Positions 22,021 through 33,749 of a DNA stretch of 64,000 bases are shown one piece after another. Below the pieces are notes generated by a model that saw only the letters and a list, made by a program, of their open reading frames with translations, was not told the origin of the DNA and searched no databases. A program made the translations under genes and the position numbers. Source of the DNA: Hevea brasiliensis (lineage: Eukaryota; Streptophyta; Magnoliopsida; Malpighiales; Euphorbiaceae); assembly GCF_030052815.1 (NCBI RefSeq), contig NC_079503.1, forward strand, positions 50,820,735 to 50,884,734. Reading direction: 5' to 3'. The stretch's first letter is position 1, and every line of letters starts with the position of its first letter.

Positions 22021-24680
22021 CTAGAGCCATTCATTACAATACCTTAGACCCATCTTCTCAAGATGTCAGTCTAACTGAGCTTGTGACAAAGGCTTAGTGC
22101 ATGGATCAGCTGAATTTTTTCAGCTGATGTTATTTTTTTGCATGGCTATATCGCCTTTGCCCAACTATATGTCTGATAATGTGGTAGTGCCTTTCTATGT
22201 GTTTGGATTTTGGTTGAGACCTTAGTTCCTTAGCCTGTATGACTGCTCCATTGTTGTCACAGTGTAGTGGAACTGCTGACTCAATGGAAGGAACTACTGT
22301 AAGTTCTGTCACGAACTTCTTTATCCGAACAGCTTCCTTTGTAGCATCTGATGCATCAATATACTCAGCCTTTGTAGTGGAATATGCAGTCGTGCTCTGT
22401 TTGAAACTCTTCCAACTGACTGCACCTCCATTACAAATGAACACATATCCAGAGGTAGACTTTCTATCATCGATATCTGATTGGAAATCAGAATCAGTAT
22501 AACCATCCAATTGCAAGTCTCCACCTCCATAAATCAAGAATAAATCCTTAGTTCTTCTCAAGTACTTAAGGATATTCTTGTGACTATCGATGTTCCAAAC
22601 TGGATTGGATTGATACTGCTAGTCAAACTAACGAGATATGCGATATCCGGCCTAGTACACAACATTGCATACATTATACTTCCAAAAGCCGAAGCATATG
22701 GAATCCTGGCCATCTTATCTCTTTCTTCAGGTGTCTTTGGAGACATCTCTTTAGAAAGATGGATACCATGTCTCACTGGTAACAATCCTCTCTTGGAATC
22801 AAGCATGTTAAACCTCTTTAACACCTTTTCCAAGTATAGACTTTGGGATAAACCAATTATTCTTTTCGCTTTATCTCTATAGATGCGAATCCCAAGAATA
22901 TAGGTTGCCTCCCCTAAGTCTTTCATGGAGAATGTATTTGACAACCATACCTTTATAGTTGTCAACATACCTGTGTCATTACCCATCAATAGTATGTCAT
23001 TCACATAGAAGACAAGGAAAGTGATAGCACTGTCACTAACCTTCTTATATACACATGGCTCATCCTCATTTTTGATAAAACCAAAGGATTTAATGGCTTC
23101 ATCAAAATGGATGTTCCAACTCCTCGAAGCTTGTTTCAACCCATAAATGGATCGCTTTAGCTTGCATACCTTGGAACCATCTTGGGATTCAAATCCCCTA
23201 GGTTGTTCCATGAAAATGTTTTCTTCAATGTATCCATTGAGAAAAGCTGTTTTGACATCCATCTGCCAAATCTCATAATCATAGTACGCAGCTATTGCTA
23301 ATAAAATCCTAATTGATTTAAGCATGGCAACAGGTGAGAAAGTCTCCTCATAGTCAATTCCTTGCCTTTGGCGAAACCCTTTCGCTACTAGCCTTGCCTT
23401 ATAGGTCTCTACCTTTCCATCAGAACCAATTTTCTTCTTGAAAACCCATTTGTTCCCTATAGGTATAATACCTTCAGGTGGGTCAACAAGATCCCAAACT
23501 TGATTCTTATACATGGAATCAATCTCGAATTTCATAGCATCAATCCATTTTGAAGAGTCTATATCTGATATAGCTTCTTCATAGGTAAGTGGATCATCTC
23601 CATGATCTACTTCTTCATGAGTAGACAACTCTTGTTCTTCTTCATGAAGAAAACCATATCTCACTGGTGGGTGAGATACCCTGGTTGTTCTACGAGGAAC
23701 AGCTGTAGATGTTTCATCAACGGGTATAGATTGACTAGATGGATCTATATCCATCTGATATGTTGGTTGGTCAGAATTCTCCAATTCTAACTCTATTTGC
23801 CTTCCTTTGCCTCCTTCTCGAACAAACTGTTGTTCAAGAAATGTGGCATCTCTACTTATCACAACCTTTTGTGAAGTAGGCAAATAAAAATAATATCCAA
23901 AACTATCTTTTGGATATCCAACAAATCGACCCTTTTCTGATCTGGTCTCCAATTTATCAGTGTTCAGCTTTTTGATATAAGCTGGACAACCCCAAATCTT
24001 AACATGCTTAAGACTTGGTTTTCTTCCATGCCATATCTCATAAGGTGTGGAAGAAACTGATTTTGATGGAATCCTATTCAGAATATACAAAGCTAATTCT
24101 AATGCAAATCCCCAAAAAGGAGATTGGCATATCAGTATAGCTCATCATACTATGTACCATATCCAATAGGGTACGATTTCTCCTTTCAGATACACCATTC
24201 AGTTGTGGTGTTCCTGGAGGAGTCAGCTGAGAAACAATGCCATGCTCTCTCAAGTATTCATCAAATTCAATACTCAAATATTCACCTCCATAATCTGATC
24301 GAAGAGCTTTAATACTCTTTCCTGTTTGATTTTCTACTTCAGATTTAAATTCTTTGAACTTTTCAAAAGATTCATGTTTATATTTCATCAAATACAAATA
24401 CCCAAACCTTGATTTATCATCAGTAAAGGTAATAAAATAATGAAAGCCCCCTCTAGCCATTTCTTTAAATGGACCACATACATCACTATCTATTAGCTCC
24501 AAAATATTTTCAGCTCTTAGCCCTTGTCCAACAAAGGGTGATCTAGTCATTTTGCCCTGAAGGCAAGATTCACAAGTTGGAGTAGGCTCAGAGTCCAATA
24601 AGGATAGAATCCCCATTTTCTCCAATTTTGTAATCATATCTTCTGCAAGATGACATAACCTTAAGTGCCAAATATATTTT
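22021..24680 (-). pseudogene. pol: Co2 pol: integrase, reverse transcriptase, RNase H (three frameshifts)
   Basis: GAG-pre-integrase and zinc region: WHLRLCHLAEDMI with CESCLQGKM (an HHCC arrangement). The integrase core shows D (SDVCGPF), D (RSDYGGEY) and E (NGVSERRNRT). One extra A in a run at about 24113-24118 (Co1 has one fewer) breaks the frame before YILNRIPSK. The reverse transcriptase is open from 24090 to 22558: WVFKKKIGSDGKVETYKARL, QMDVKTAFLNG, and YVND at about 22996-23005 where Co1 has YVDD, so one catalytic Asp is Asn. A frameshift near 22600 leads to RNase H (22130-22561; DGYTDSDF, KAEYID, HCDNNGA). Another near 22140 precedes the final RYCNEWL and its stop at 22021-22023. The enzymes would copy and insert the element, but this copy is dead. 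Confidence 0.9.
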
Positions 24681-25588
24681 GAACTTGAGTTGTTTTTCAC
24701 CACGGCATTGCTTTCATTTAGATTGCTATACTCTGGCCAGTGGAAACACTTTCTTACTGGTAATGGAAACCCTTTCTTATTGGCAATGGAAACACTTTCC
24801 TGTTGGCAGTGGAAACACTTTCCTTTGCCTTCATCAGCTTTAGTCTTCCTTTTCTGTTTAGCTATTTTCTTGGAAGGACCAGGAATCTGAGGTTTCTTTT
24901 TCTTATTGCCCTTCTTCTTGTTGGACTTTCCAGCAGAAGAAGATGCAACCAAAGCTACCTCTTTTCCTTTATTGCCCGGCATATTCTTTTGGGCAATAAC
25001 CAGCATGTTGAGTAAACCAGCTAAGGTGCATTCCTGTTTAGTCATATGGAAATTTGTCACAAAATTCCCAAAAGACTCAGGAAGGGACTGAAGGATCAAA
25101 TCCGTCTGTAGTTGGAAATCCATGTTGAAGTCAAGATGTTCCAACTGCTCAATCAGCCGAATCATCTTGTGGACATGATCCCCAACATTCTGTCCCTCAG
25201 ACATCCTCATACGGAATAGCTATCTAGATATCTCATACCTAGCATTCCTGCTGTGCTCACCATACAACTCTTGTAGGTGAAGGAGGATCTCACTCGCACT
25301 CTGCATGTTCTCATGTTGCTTCTGTAACTCATTACTCATGGAAGCAAGCATGTAACACTTAGCTCTCATATCATGCTCCTTCCACTTGTCCAAAGTTTCA
25401 TGTTCCTCTTGTGTGGCCTCTGGAGGTAAGGGACCAGGAACATTTGAATCTAGAACATATTCTATATGTTCAAGGTTCAGGACAAGTTTCAAATTTCTTA
25501 GCCAATCAGACAGATTAGGTCCTGTCAACCTATTGTGATCAAGTATGCTTGCAAGGATATTGGATGGTGGTGATTGTTTTGTGCTCAT
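24681..25588 (-). pseudogene. gag: Co2 gag, fused directly toward integrase (one stop; altered zinc knuckle)
   Basis: The ATG at 25586-25588 is matched by Co1 (32118) and Co4 (63331). The N-terminal part has HNRLTGPNLSDWLRNLKLVL and the C-terminal part MRMSEGQNVGDHVHKMI, as in copia Gag of the UBN2 type. A TAG at 25220-25222 replaces a Gln kept in Co4. After a Lys-rich stretch the nucleocapsid begins CFHCQ, but instead of completing CX2CX4HX4C as in Co1 it runs through four imperfect copies of a 23-24 base unit (24727-24815). The next residues (PEYSNLN, then SSSKYIWHL) enter the GAG-pre-integrase region; no protease Asp-(Ser/Thr)-Gly domain lies between. Confidence 0.85.
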
Positions 25589-25789
25589 TTTTATCAGAAA
25601 ATTAATTGCAGAAAATAACCAGATTAATTAGTAAATGTATCATGTAATTAACCAAAATGATTATGGTCTTTTAATCAAATTGGTCCTTCCACTAACTTAG
25701 CGAATCCTACAATTCCAAAGTAGAAAACGGAAATCCTAGTTGGATGGATTTCTAGTGGGTGATTGAATTCTTATAATTCTATTGATCAT

Positions 25790-26004
25790 CCTCAGGTACA
25801 TCCATTATTGGAATTACAATAAACTATAAGTGAGCAATTCTTTGGCTATCACATCTCATGTGAGGTTCAATCCTTTACCTAGCCCCTAATGCTCAAAATC
25901 TCAGGTACATCCATTATTGACTTATCTTGCATTAGTTAAGTTGATCCCATTGAGCCAGTAATTATGCAAATAATTTTAATGTCCTCAGGTACATCCAATA
26001 TTGG
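25790..26004 (-). promoter_or_regulatory. Triple CArG-like motif, Co2 leader
   Basis: Minus-strand copies at 25790-25811 (core CCAATAATGG), 25900-25919 (core TCAATAATGG) and 25983-26004 (core CCAATATTGG), each followed by ATGTACCTGAG. Spacing is 110 and 83 bases, the same as in Co1. A CC(A/T)6GG core is the classic MADS-domain target; regulatory use is inferred. Confidence 0.55.
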
Positions 26005-26769
26005 CCACTAAACCATTTACATATTTACAACATCTCATGCTTTAACAATTATTCTTAAGAAAATCTGTTAAATTAATTGCATCTCATGCAACTATTTAAA
26101 ATTTCTTAAAATAATTGCCCCAATGGAGGGCCTATGTTATAATTACTTTAATTATAGCATTTCCAACTTAATCATTTGTTTGGAAGATTTTATGGTCATT
26201 CTATTTACTATTAAGGTCTCACTTTGCACATTATCCATTTAGCATGCATATATCATATAATTGCATACATTCCCATACATCTCATGCATTCATGGATAAG
26301 CAGTAAATATGGTATGATCATGGACTTTCTAAGGGATTCAATTTTGAGCCACCAAGAATTGAATCAGGGCATTCCTAGGTGCATTTCATTCATTCATTTT
26401 ACAAGAGTTGCTGAAGGAGTACATAATCAACACTTGATCTTGAATTCCTCCCACTGGTCCCACCAATGCTCTTGACCTCCTTGAACTTCTTGCAATCCAA
26501 TATTACATAGTAATCCTTGGCATACCAAGGCGAATTTACAAGAACTTAAATAAATGAAATTACAACCCAAAAATTATTACAAACTTAATAATACATGCAC
26601 AAAATAAATTAAAATAAATTAATTAATTTACAATCCCGAAGAAACATAAAAGAAATAAATCCAATCACATTGGTCTTTTATAGTCCATGATCATCCATCA
26701 TGCATATCACTATTTAACAATTAAATAAAACATACATACTTAAATTAAATTGAATATCTCATATTCAAC

Positions 26770-26940
26770 TTAAAAATTCAGATTTGAATATGATTCAAAT
26801 AAATTTAAAAATTCAGATTTAAATCTCATTCAAACATATTTAAAAATTCAGATTTGAATCACATTCAAACAACTTTAAAAATTCAGATTTGAATCACATT
26901 CAAACAATTTTTAAAATTCTGATTTGAATCATAATTTAAT
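26770..26940. repeat. Minisatellite in Co2 leader, about 5 units of 35-36 bases
   Basis: The unit centres on AAAAATTCAGATTTGAATC followed by a CATTCAAACAA-like part. Co1 has about 5 units and Co4 about 10. Confidence 0.85.
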
Positions 26941-27183
26941 TGTGTGATAAAAATTCTAATTAAACAATTTAATTAGACATAAAATGGATCTTAAATCATA
27001 CAACAATTGCACATTCACCATCCATTTACCTTTGCACACCATTATGATGCATCAACCATGCACACCATGGTGTTCATCATTTGTGCCGCCACTTTGACTT
27101 TGCAACCAGCAATAAACTCTTGATCTCATGATCAAACACACAATTAAATCATATAAACATCAATCTAAATGGCAAATATAGTG

Positions 27184-27195
27184 GCTCTGATACCA
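27184..27195 (-). other. Co2 primer-binding site (tRNA-iMet)
   Basis: The minus strand is TGGTATCAGAGC, two bases inside the 5' LTR. Confidence 0.9.
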
Positions 27196-27197
27196 AT

Positions 27198-29665
27198 TGA
27201 AGGAACGGAAGCGTGAAAAACACAAGTTTATACCATTGAATTCAAAAATTTTCACCTAGGGTCACATGCATCATGCAAGATTTATTTTTATCTATTTGAT
27301 TTCAATGATAAACAACATATTAAAACTCTTTTAATATGTTTTTGGATCTGTATTTGCCATTTAAGATTTTAAAATTAATCAGATTAATTTTAGAACCCTA
27401 GATTAAATCAAGAACGATTACACTAATCTCTTGATGCACTGCAGCGTGTCTGCGCCTTTGAGATTCGTCTTCAGGACACCAGATGTTGTCCCTCTAGCTT
27501 GTCCACACCAAGAACACCTATTGCAGCCCTTGAATAGCTTCTAAATCTTTTTCTATTAATTAGAAATTCAAGTTCTGCCTTTTAAGAGATTAGAGATGTA
27601 AACAGGACACTAGAAACAATTCCTAGTGTTCTTAATTCAAGAGATTGATGGCTAATCTCTTTGAATTGATAAGAGATGAAGAAAAAGAGATAAAAACCCT
27701 CAAAGTGGCGTGACAAAGGAGTGTGGCTGCTGGTTGTATTTTATTTTCTCATAACAACACTTAAATAGCTAGGTTAACACATTAAACCCTTGCCACATGT
27801 CACCCTTTGATTAGCTCTAGGTTTAAGTGACCCAATCACATTGTGCCAAGTGTCAAACCTATATTTAATCTTGATTTTAATCATCTTACCCTTGAATAGC
27901 TTCTAAAGCTTTTTCTATTAATTAGAAATTCAAGTTTTGCCTTTTAAGAGATTAGAGATGTAAACAGGACACTAGAAACAATTCCTAGTGTTCTTAATTC
28001 AAGAGATCGATGGCTAATCTCTTTGAATTGATAAGAGATGAAGAAAAAGAGATAAAAACCCTCAAAGTAGCGTGACAAAGGAGTGTGGCTACTGGTTGTA
28101 TTTTATTTTCTCATAACAACACTTAAATAGCTAGGTTAACACATTAAACCCTTGCCACATATCACCCTTTGATTAGCTCTAGGTTTAAGTGACCCAATCA
28201 CATTGTGCCAAGTGTCAAACCTCTATTTAATCTTGATTTTAATCATCTTACATGATTAAAAACATTTGGCAAGCTTATGTGTTATGCCATGTGTCACCAT
28301 CTCATGGTGCCACGTGTCACACTGCAAAATGACCAAAATGCCCCTATGTCTTAATTTTGAGTTCTCAACCCAAAATAATTATTTTTCTTCTTCTAATTAA
28401 TTTATATCAAATATAAATTAATTAATTAATCTCTATTAATTAATTTCTCATTAATTAAATTCATATTTAAACACTTTAAATATAAATTTAATTTATACTA
28501 CACATCCAATAATCTTGATTTGGTTTCAAGTCATGCTAGGGACTTTGCAATTTAATTGCAAACCAAACCAATTTAATTAATCAATTAAACTCTTTAATTA
28601 ATTAATTAAATCATATTTAAATAGGTGATAACTTGTGTATGTGTGTGACTTACTAGGCTCATCACTAATTGGCAATGAGACATGATATCAATTCTTAATA
28701 TCATCAGAACTCTTTCTTACCATAAATGATTTCTCTAAATCATTTTATGAACCTCATAGACCATGGTTAACACCTAGCATAGCATGCCATGGCCACCCAA
28801 TTAGTAATAAGGTTTACCTTAAATGAACCTATAATCATATGTTACCATGCACTAGAATCTCTCTGTTACAAAATCCCAACTCAAGCTAGAGTCATGGTTT
28901 ATGTCAAACTCCATTTGCTATGAATATTATGTTCTCTTTTAATTCCAGTTCTTGATTAAAAATATTTTCTCATCAGAAACTCTTTTCTGAATAAATCTAT
29001 CTGTCCTGGCCAGGAACTTGAAACATCAAGAACAATTAAATGAACATAGGATTTTATCTCTATTTACTTAGAGGAACAGATTCCATCTTGATCAACACCT
29101 ACCTCCATATATAACTAGTAGGAGCCAACAGATGCTCATATACCCATACACAGTACAAGTATGAAAGCAGTATCAAACTCAAACTACCTATATACAAGAT
29201 AACTGTGCTATCTCAGGTCTAAAGATTATATGCACTGATATGATTTATGACAAAACATTGACAAGAGTAAACTCCATGTGCTTGTCATAAGTGTCACTGG
29301 TTCGGCTTACTTATCATTTATAAGTGCCTATCATGTTTGTTATATGGCATGAGACTCACCATTCCATCTTATTTATATCTCATATAAATAACTTGGGAAC
29401 AAACATGAATACAATCTTTCTGGATAAGTCATGTCCTTATTTCGAAGTATCCTCGATTGTGAACCTATTTATGATACTTCGTGCTAGAAATATTGTCACT
29501 CATATTCTTAACAACTTAAGAATAATATTTCTAACAAAATATCAGTGGACCTTTTCTATTACACATAAATATATTATGTAAACGGAAAAGTGGAAATGCC
29601 TTTTATTAATAAAAATATGTACAAGATACATACTAAATGATATGCTCTAGGGCATACTACTAACA
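27198..29665 (-). repeat. Co2 5' LTR, 2468 bases with internal duplication
   Basis: Same termini as the 3' LTR. It is 362 bases longer because 27528-27889 is repeated in tandem as 27890-28251. Confidence 0.95.
27528..28251 (-). repeat. 362-bp tandem duplication in Co2 5' LTR
   Basis: The first copy is 27528-27889 and the second 27890-28251, with exactly 362 bases between matching positions and about seven substitutions seen by eye. Each copy includes the TATA-like box (minus strand CTATTTAAG, near 27763 and 28125) and GCCACATGTCA/GCCAAGTGTCA-type motifs. It is absent from the 3' LTR, so it probably arose after insertion. Confidence 0.95.
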
Positions 29666-31275
29666 GCTTCATTAAAACGGATGTTCCAACTCCTCGAAGC
29701 TTGTTTCAACCCATAAATGAATCGCTTTAGCTTGCATACCTTGGAACTATCTTGGGATTCAAAATCCCTAAGTTGTTCAATGAAAATGTTTTCTTCAATG
29801 TATCCATTGAGAAAAGCTGTTTTAACATCCATCTGCCAAATCTCATAATCATAGTATGTAGCTATTGCTAATAGAATCCTAATTGATTTAAGCATGGCAA
29901 CAGGCGAGAAAGTCTCCTCATAGTCGATTCCTTGCCATTGGCGAAACCCTTTCACTACTAGCCTTACTTTATAGGTCTCTACCCGTCCATCATAACCAAT
30001 TTTCTTTTTGAAAACCCATTTATTCCCTATAGGTACAACACCTTCAGGTGGGTCAATAAGGTCCCAAACTTGGTCCTTATGCATGGAATCAATTTTGGAT
30101 TTCATAGCTTCAATCCATTTTGAAGAGTCTATATCTAATATAGCTTCTTTATAGGTAAGTGGATCATCTCCATGATCTACTTCTTCATGAGTAAACAACT
30201 CTTGTTCATCTTCATGAAGCAAACCTTATCTCACTAGTGGGTGAGATATCCTGGTTGATCTGCAAGGAATTACTGTAGATGTTTCATCAATAGGTGTAGG
30301 TTGACTAGATAGATCTATATCCATTTGATCTGTTGGTTGGTCAGAATTCTCTAATTCTAACTCTATTTGCCTTCCTTTGCCTCCTTCTTGAATAAACTGT
30401 TGTTCAAGAAATATGGCATCTTTGCTTACCACAACCTTTTGTGATGTAGGTAAATAAAAATAATATCCAAAACTTTCTTTTGGATATCCAACAAATTGAC
30501 CTTTTTCTAATCTAGTTTCTAATTTATCAATATTAAGCTTTTTGATATAAGCTGGACAACCCCAAATCTTGACATGCTTAAGACTCAATTTTCTTCTATG
30601 CCATATCTCATAAGGTGTGGAAGAAACTGATTTTGATGGAATCCTATTCAAAATATGCAAAGCTAATTCTAATGCAAATCCCCAAAAGGAGATTGGCATA
30701 TCAGTATAGCTCATCATACTGCGTACCATATCTAATAGGGTACGATTTCTCCTTTCAGACACACCATTCAGCTGTGGCGTTCCTAGACGAGTTAGCTGGG
30801 AAACAATGCCATGCTCTTTCAAGTATTCATCAAATTCAGTACTTAAGTATTCACCTCCACGATCTGATCGAAGAGTTTTAATACTTTTTCCTTTTCGATT
30901 TTCTACTTCAGATTTAAATTCTTTGAACTTTTCAAAGGATTCATGTTTGTATTTTATCAAATACAAATACCCAAACCTTGATTTATCATCAATAAAGGTA
31001 ATAAAGTAATGAAAATCGCCTCTAGCCATTTCCTTAAATGAACCACATACATCACTATGTATCAATTCCAAAATATTTTCAGCTCTTAGCCCTTGTTTAA
31101 TAAAAGGTGATCTAGTCATTTTGCCTTGAAGGCAGAATTCACAAGTTAGAGTAGGTTTAGAACCCAATGAGGATAAAATCTCTATTTTCTCTAGCTTTAT
31201 AATCCTATCTTCTGCAACATGACCTAATCTTAAGTACCAAATATATTTTGAACTTGAGTTGATTTTCATCATGGC
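29666..31275 (-). pseudogene. pol: Co1 pol: GAG-pre-integrase, integrase, reverse transcriptase N-terminal half (broken)
   Basis: 31272-30226 encodes WYLRLGHVAEDRI with CEFC (zinc region), DVCGSFKEM, RSDRGGEYL and NGVSERRNRTLLDMV (integrase core D, D, E), then the copia C-terminal YEIWHRRKLSLKHVKIWGC. A stop near 30224-30226 separates it from 30222-29647, with WVFKKKIGYDGRVETYK and QMDVKTAFLNG of reverse transcriptase, cut at 29666 by Co2. Upstream, PEYSNLN joins NSSSKYIW at the same place as in Co2, so the protease is missing here too. Confidence 0.9.
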
Positions 31276-32118
31276 ATTACATTTATTTAGATTGCTATAC
31301 TCTGGGCAGTTCCTTTTCCAGTGCCCATCCTTCTGGCAGTGGAAACACTTTCCTTTGCCTTTGTCAGCTTCGTTCTTGCCCTACTATTTGGCTATCTTCT
31401 TAGAAGGTCCAGGAATTTGAAGTTTCTTATTCTTATTACCTTTCTTCTTTTTAGACTTTCCAGCAGAAGAAGATGCAATCAAAGCTACCTCTTTTCCTTT
31501 ATTGCTCGGCATATTATTTTGGGCGATAACCAGCATGTTAAGCAACCCAACTAAAGTATACTCTTGCTTTGTCATATAGAAATTTGTCATAAAATTCCCA
31601 AATGACTCAGGCAAAGACTGAAGGATCAAATCCGTCTATAGTTGGAAATCCATATGAAAGTCAAGATGTTCCAGCTACTCAATAAGCCGAATCATCTTGT
31701 GGACATGATATCCTACGTTCTGTCCCTCAGACATCCTCATGCCGAATAGCTGCCTAGATAACTCACACCTAGCATTTCTGCTATGCTCACCATATTACTC
31801 TTGCAGGTGAAGGAAGATCTCACTAGCACTTTACATATTTTCATGTTGCTTTTGTAACTCATTACTCATAGAAGCAAGCATGTAACACTTGGCTCTCATA
31901 TCATACTCCTTCCACTTGTCCAAAGTGTCATGTTCCTCTTGAGTGGCCTCTGGAGGTAAGGGACCAGGAACATTAGAGTCTAAAACATATCCAATACATT
32001 CTAGGTTCAGGACAAGTTTTAAATTTCTTAGCCAATCAGAAAGATTAGTTCCTGTCAACCTATTGTGATCAAGTATACTTGCAAGGATATTGGATGGTGG
32101 TGGTTATTGTGTACTCAT
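31276..32118 (-). pseudogene. gag: Co1 gag (many stops)
   Basis: The ATG at 32116-32118 aligns with the Co2 and Co4 gag starts; a TAA at 32104-32106 replaces the fifth codon's Gln. Readable pieces are 31831-32058 (TGTNLSDWLRNLKLVL) and 31384-31629 (ILQSLPESFGNF). The nucleocapsid, around 31310-31350, keeps a complete knuckle, CFHCQKDGHWKRNC, giving the ancestral form of the site that is altered in Co2. Confidence 0.85.
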
Positions 32119-33735
32119 TATTATCATAAGAATAACTGTAGAAAATAACTAGATTAATTAGTAAATGTATCAAGTAATTAACCAAAATGATTATGGTAAT
32201 TTAATCAAATTGGTCCTCCCACTAACTTGGTGAATCCTACACTTTCAAAGTAGGAAACGAAAATCCTAGTTAGCTGGATTTCTAGTGGGTGATTGAATTC
32301 TTATAGTCTTATTGATCATCTTTAGGCACATCCATTATTGGAAATATAATAAACTATAAGTGAGCAACTCCTTGCCCATCACATCTCATATGAGGTTTAA
32401 TAATTTATCTAGCCCCTAATGCTCAAAATCTCAGGTACATCCATTATTGATTCATCTTGCATTAGTTAAGTTGATCCCACTAAGCTAGTAAACATGCAAA
32501 TAATTTTAATGTCCTTAGGCACATCCATTATTGGCCATTAACTATTTACATATTTACAACATCCCATGCTTAACAATTATTCTTAAGAAAATCTCTTCAA
32601 TTAAATGCATCACATGCAAATATTTAAAATTTCTTAAAATAATTGCCTCAATGGAGGGCCCATGATATAATTACTTTAATTATACCATTTCCAACATAAT
32701 CATTTGTTTGGAAGATTTAGTGGTCGGCTTAATTACTTTTATGGTCTCACTTTGCACATTATCCATTTGGCATACATATATCATATACTTACATACATTC
32801 CCATACATCTCATGCATACATGGAATAAATAATAAATATGGTATGATCATAGACTTTATAAGGGATTCAATTCCGAGCCACCAAGAATTGAATCAGAGCA
32901 TTCCTAGGTGCATTTCATTCATTAATTTTACAAGAGTTGCTGAAGGAGTACATAATCAACACTTGATCATGAATTTCTCCCACTGGTCCCACCAATGCTC
33001 TTGACCTCCTTGATCTTCTTTCAATTCAATTACATTATAATCCTTAGTATACCAAGGCAAATTTACAAGAATATGGACTTTAAAGTCCTTAAATAAATGA
33101 AATTACAACCCAAATTATTACAACACTTATAATACATGCCACCAAAATAAAATTAATTATTTTACAATCCAAAGAAAAATAAAAGAAATAAATCCAATCA
33201 CATTAGTTTTTTATTGTCCATGATCATTCATCATGCACATTACCATTTAACAATTAAATAAAACATACATACTAAAATTAAATTGAATATCTCATATTCA
33301 ACTAAAAAATTTAGATTTGAATCTCATTCAAACAAATTTAAAAATTCATATTTGAATCTCATTCAAAAAAATTTAAAAAATTCATATTTGAATCCCATTC
33401 AAACAAATTTAAAAATTCATATTTGAATCTCATTCAAATAAATTTAAAAATTCAGATTTGAATCTCATTCAAACAATTGAATCAAACTTTAATTGTGTGA
33501 TTAAAATTCTTAATTAAACAATTTAGTTAAGCATGGGCCTAATTATGGGCCTTAAAAACCAACCCCATACATCAAACCCAAAACCATGCGCATGGTTGGT
33601 GTACACAACCATGCAAGCCGCCACACATGAGGACCTCAACATGCATACCGCCACCATTGGTTAATCCAAATAACTTTAGATTAATTCAATCACACAATTA
33701 AATCTCAATAATCAATCTAAATAGCAAATATAATG
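32119..33735 (-). promoter_or_regulatory. Co1 long untranslated leader
   Basis: Same layout as in Co2: CArG-like motifs at 32320-32341, 32430-32449 and 32513-32534, and a minisatellite of about five 35-36 base units at 33304-33480. No reading frame is conserved. Confidence 0.7.
33304..33480. repeat. Minisatellite in Co1 leader, about 5 units
   Basis: Units of AAAAATTCATATTTGAATCTC followed by ATTCAAACAAATTT-like sequence; homologous to 26770-26940 and 61817-62165. Confidence 0.85.
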
Positions 33736-33747
33736 GCTCTGATACCA
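33736..33747 (-). other. Co1 primer-binding site (tRNA-iMet)
   Basis: The minus strand is TGGTATCAGAGC, two bases inside the LTR. Confidence 0.9.
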
Positions 33748-33749
33748 AT

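Larger units (their letters stand above)
25589..27183 (-). promoter_or_regulatory. Co2 long untranslated leader with repeated motifs
   Basis: About 1.6 kb between primer site and gag with no conserved reading frame. It holds three copies of a CArG-like motif (25790-25811, 25900-25919, 25983-26004) and a tandem A+T-rich minisatellite (26770-26940). Co1 and Co4 have the same arrangement, so the leader is a family trait. Confidence 0.7.
19901..29665 (-). mobile_element. Co2: complete-length Ty1/copia element inserted in Co1
   Basis: LTRs at 19901-22006 and 27198-29665 flank a 5.2 kb interior with polypurine tract, pol, gag, a 1.6 kb leader and a primer site, all minus strand. It splits the Co1 reverse transcriptase with a GATTC/GCTTC target duplication, so it is younger than Co1. 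Gag runs straight into the GAG-pre-integrase region with no protease domain. The copia clade is not assigned. Confidence 0.95.

Noticed and set aside
25790..26004. CRISPR-like array (three spaced repeats)
   Set aside because: Eukaryotic retrotransposon leader; only three copies, and the spacers are homologous between elements.
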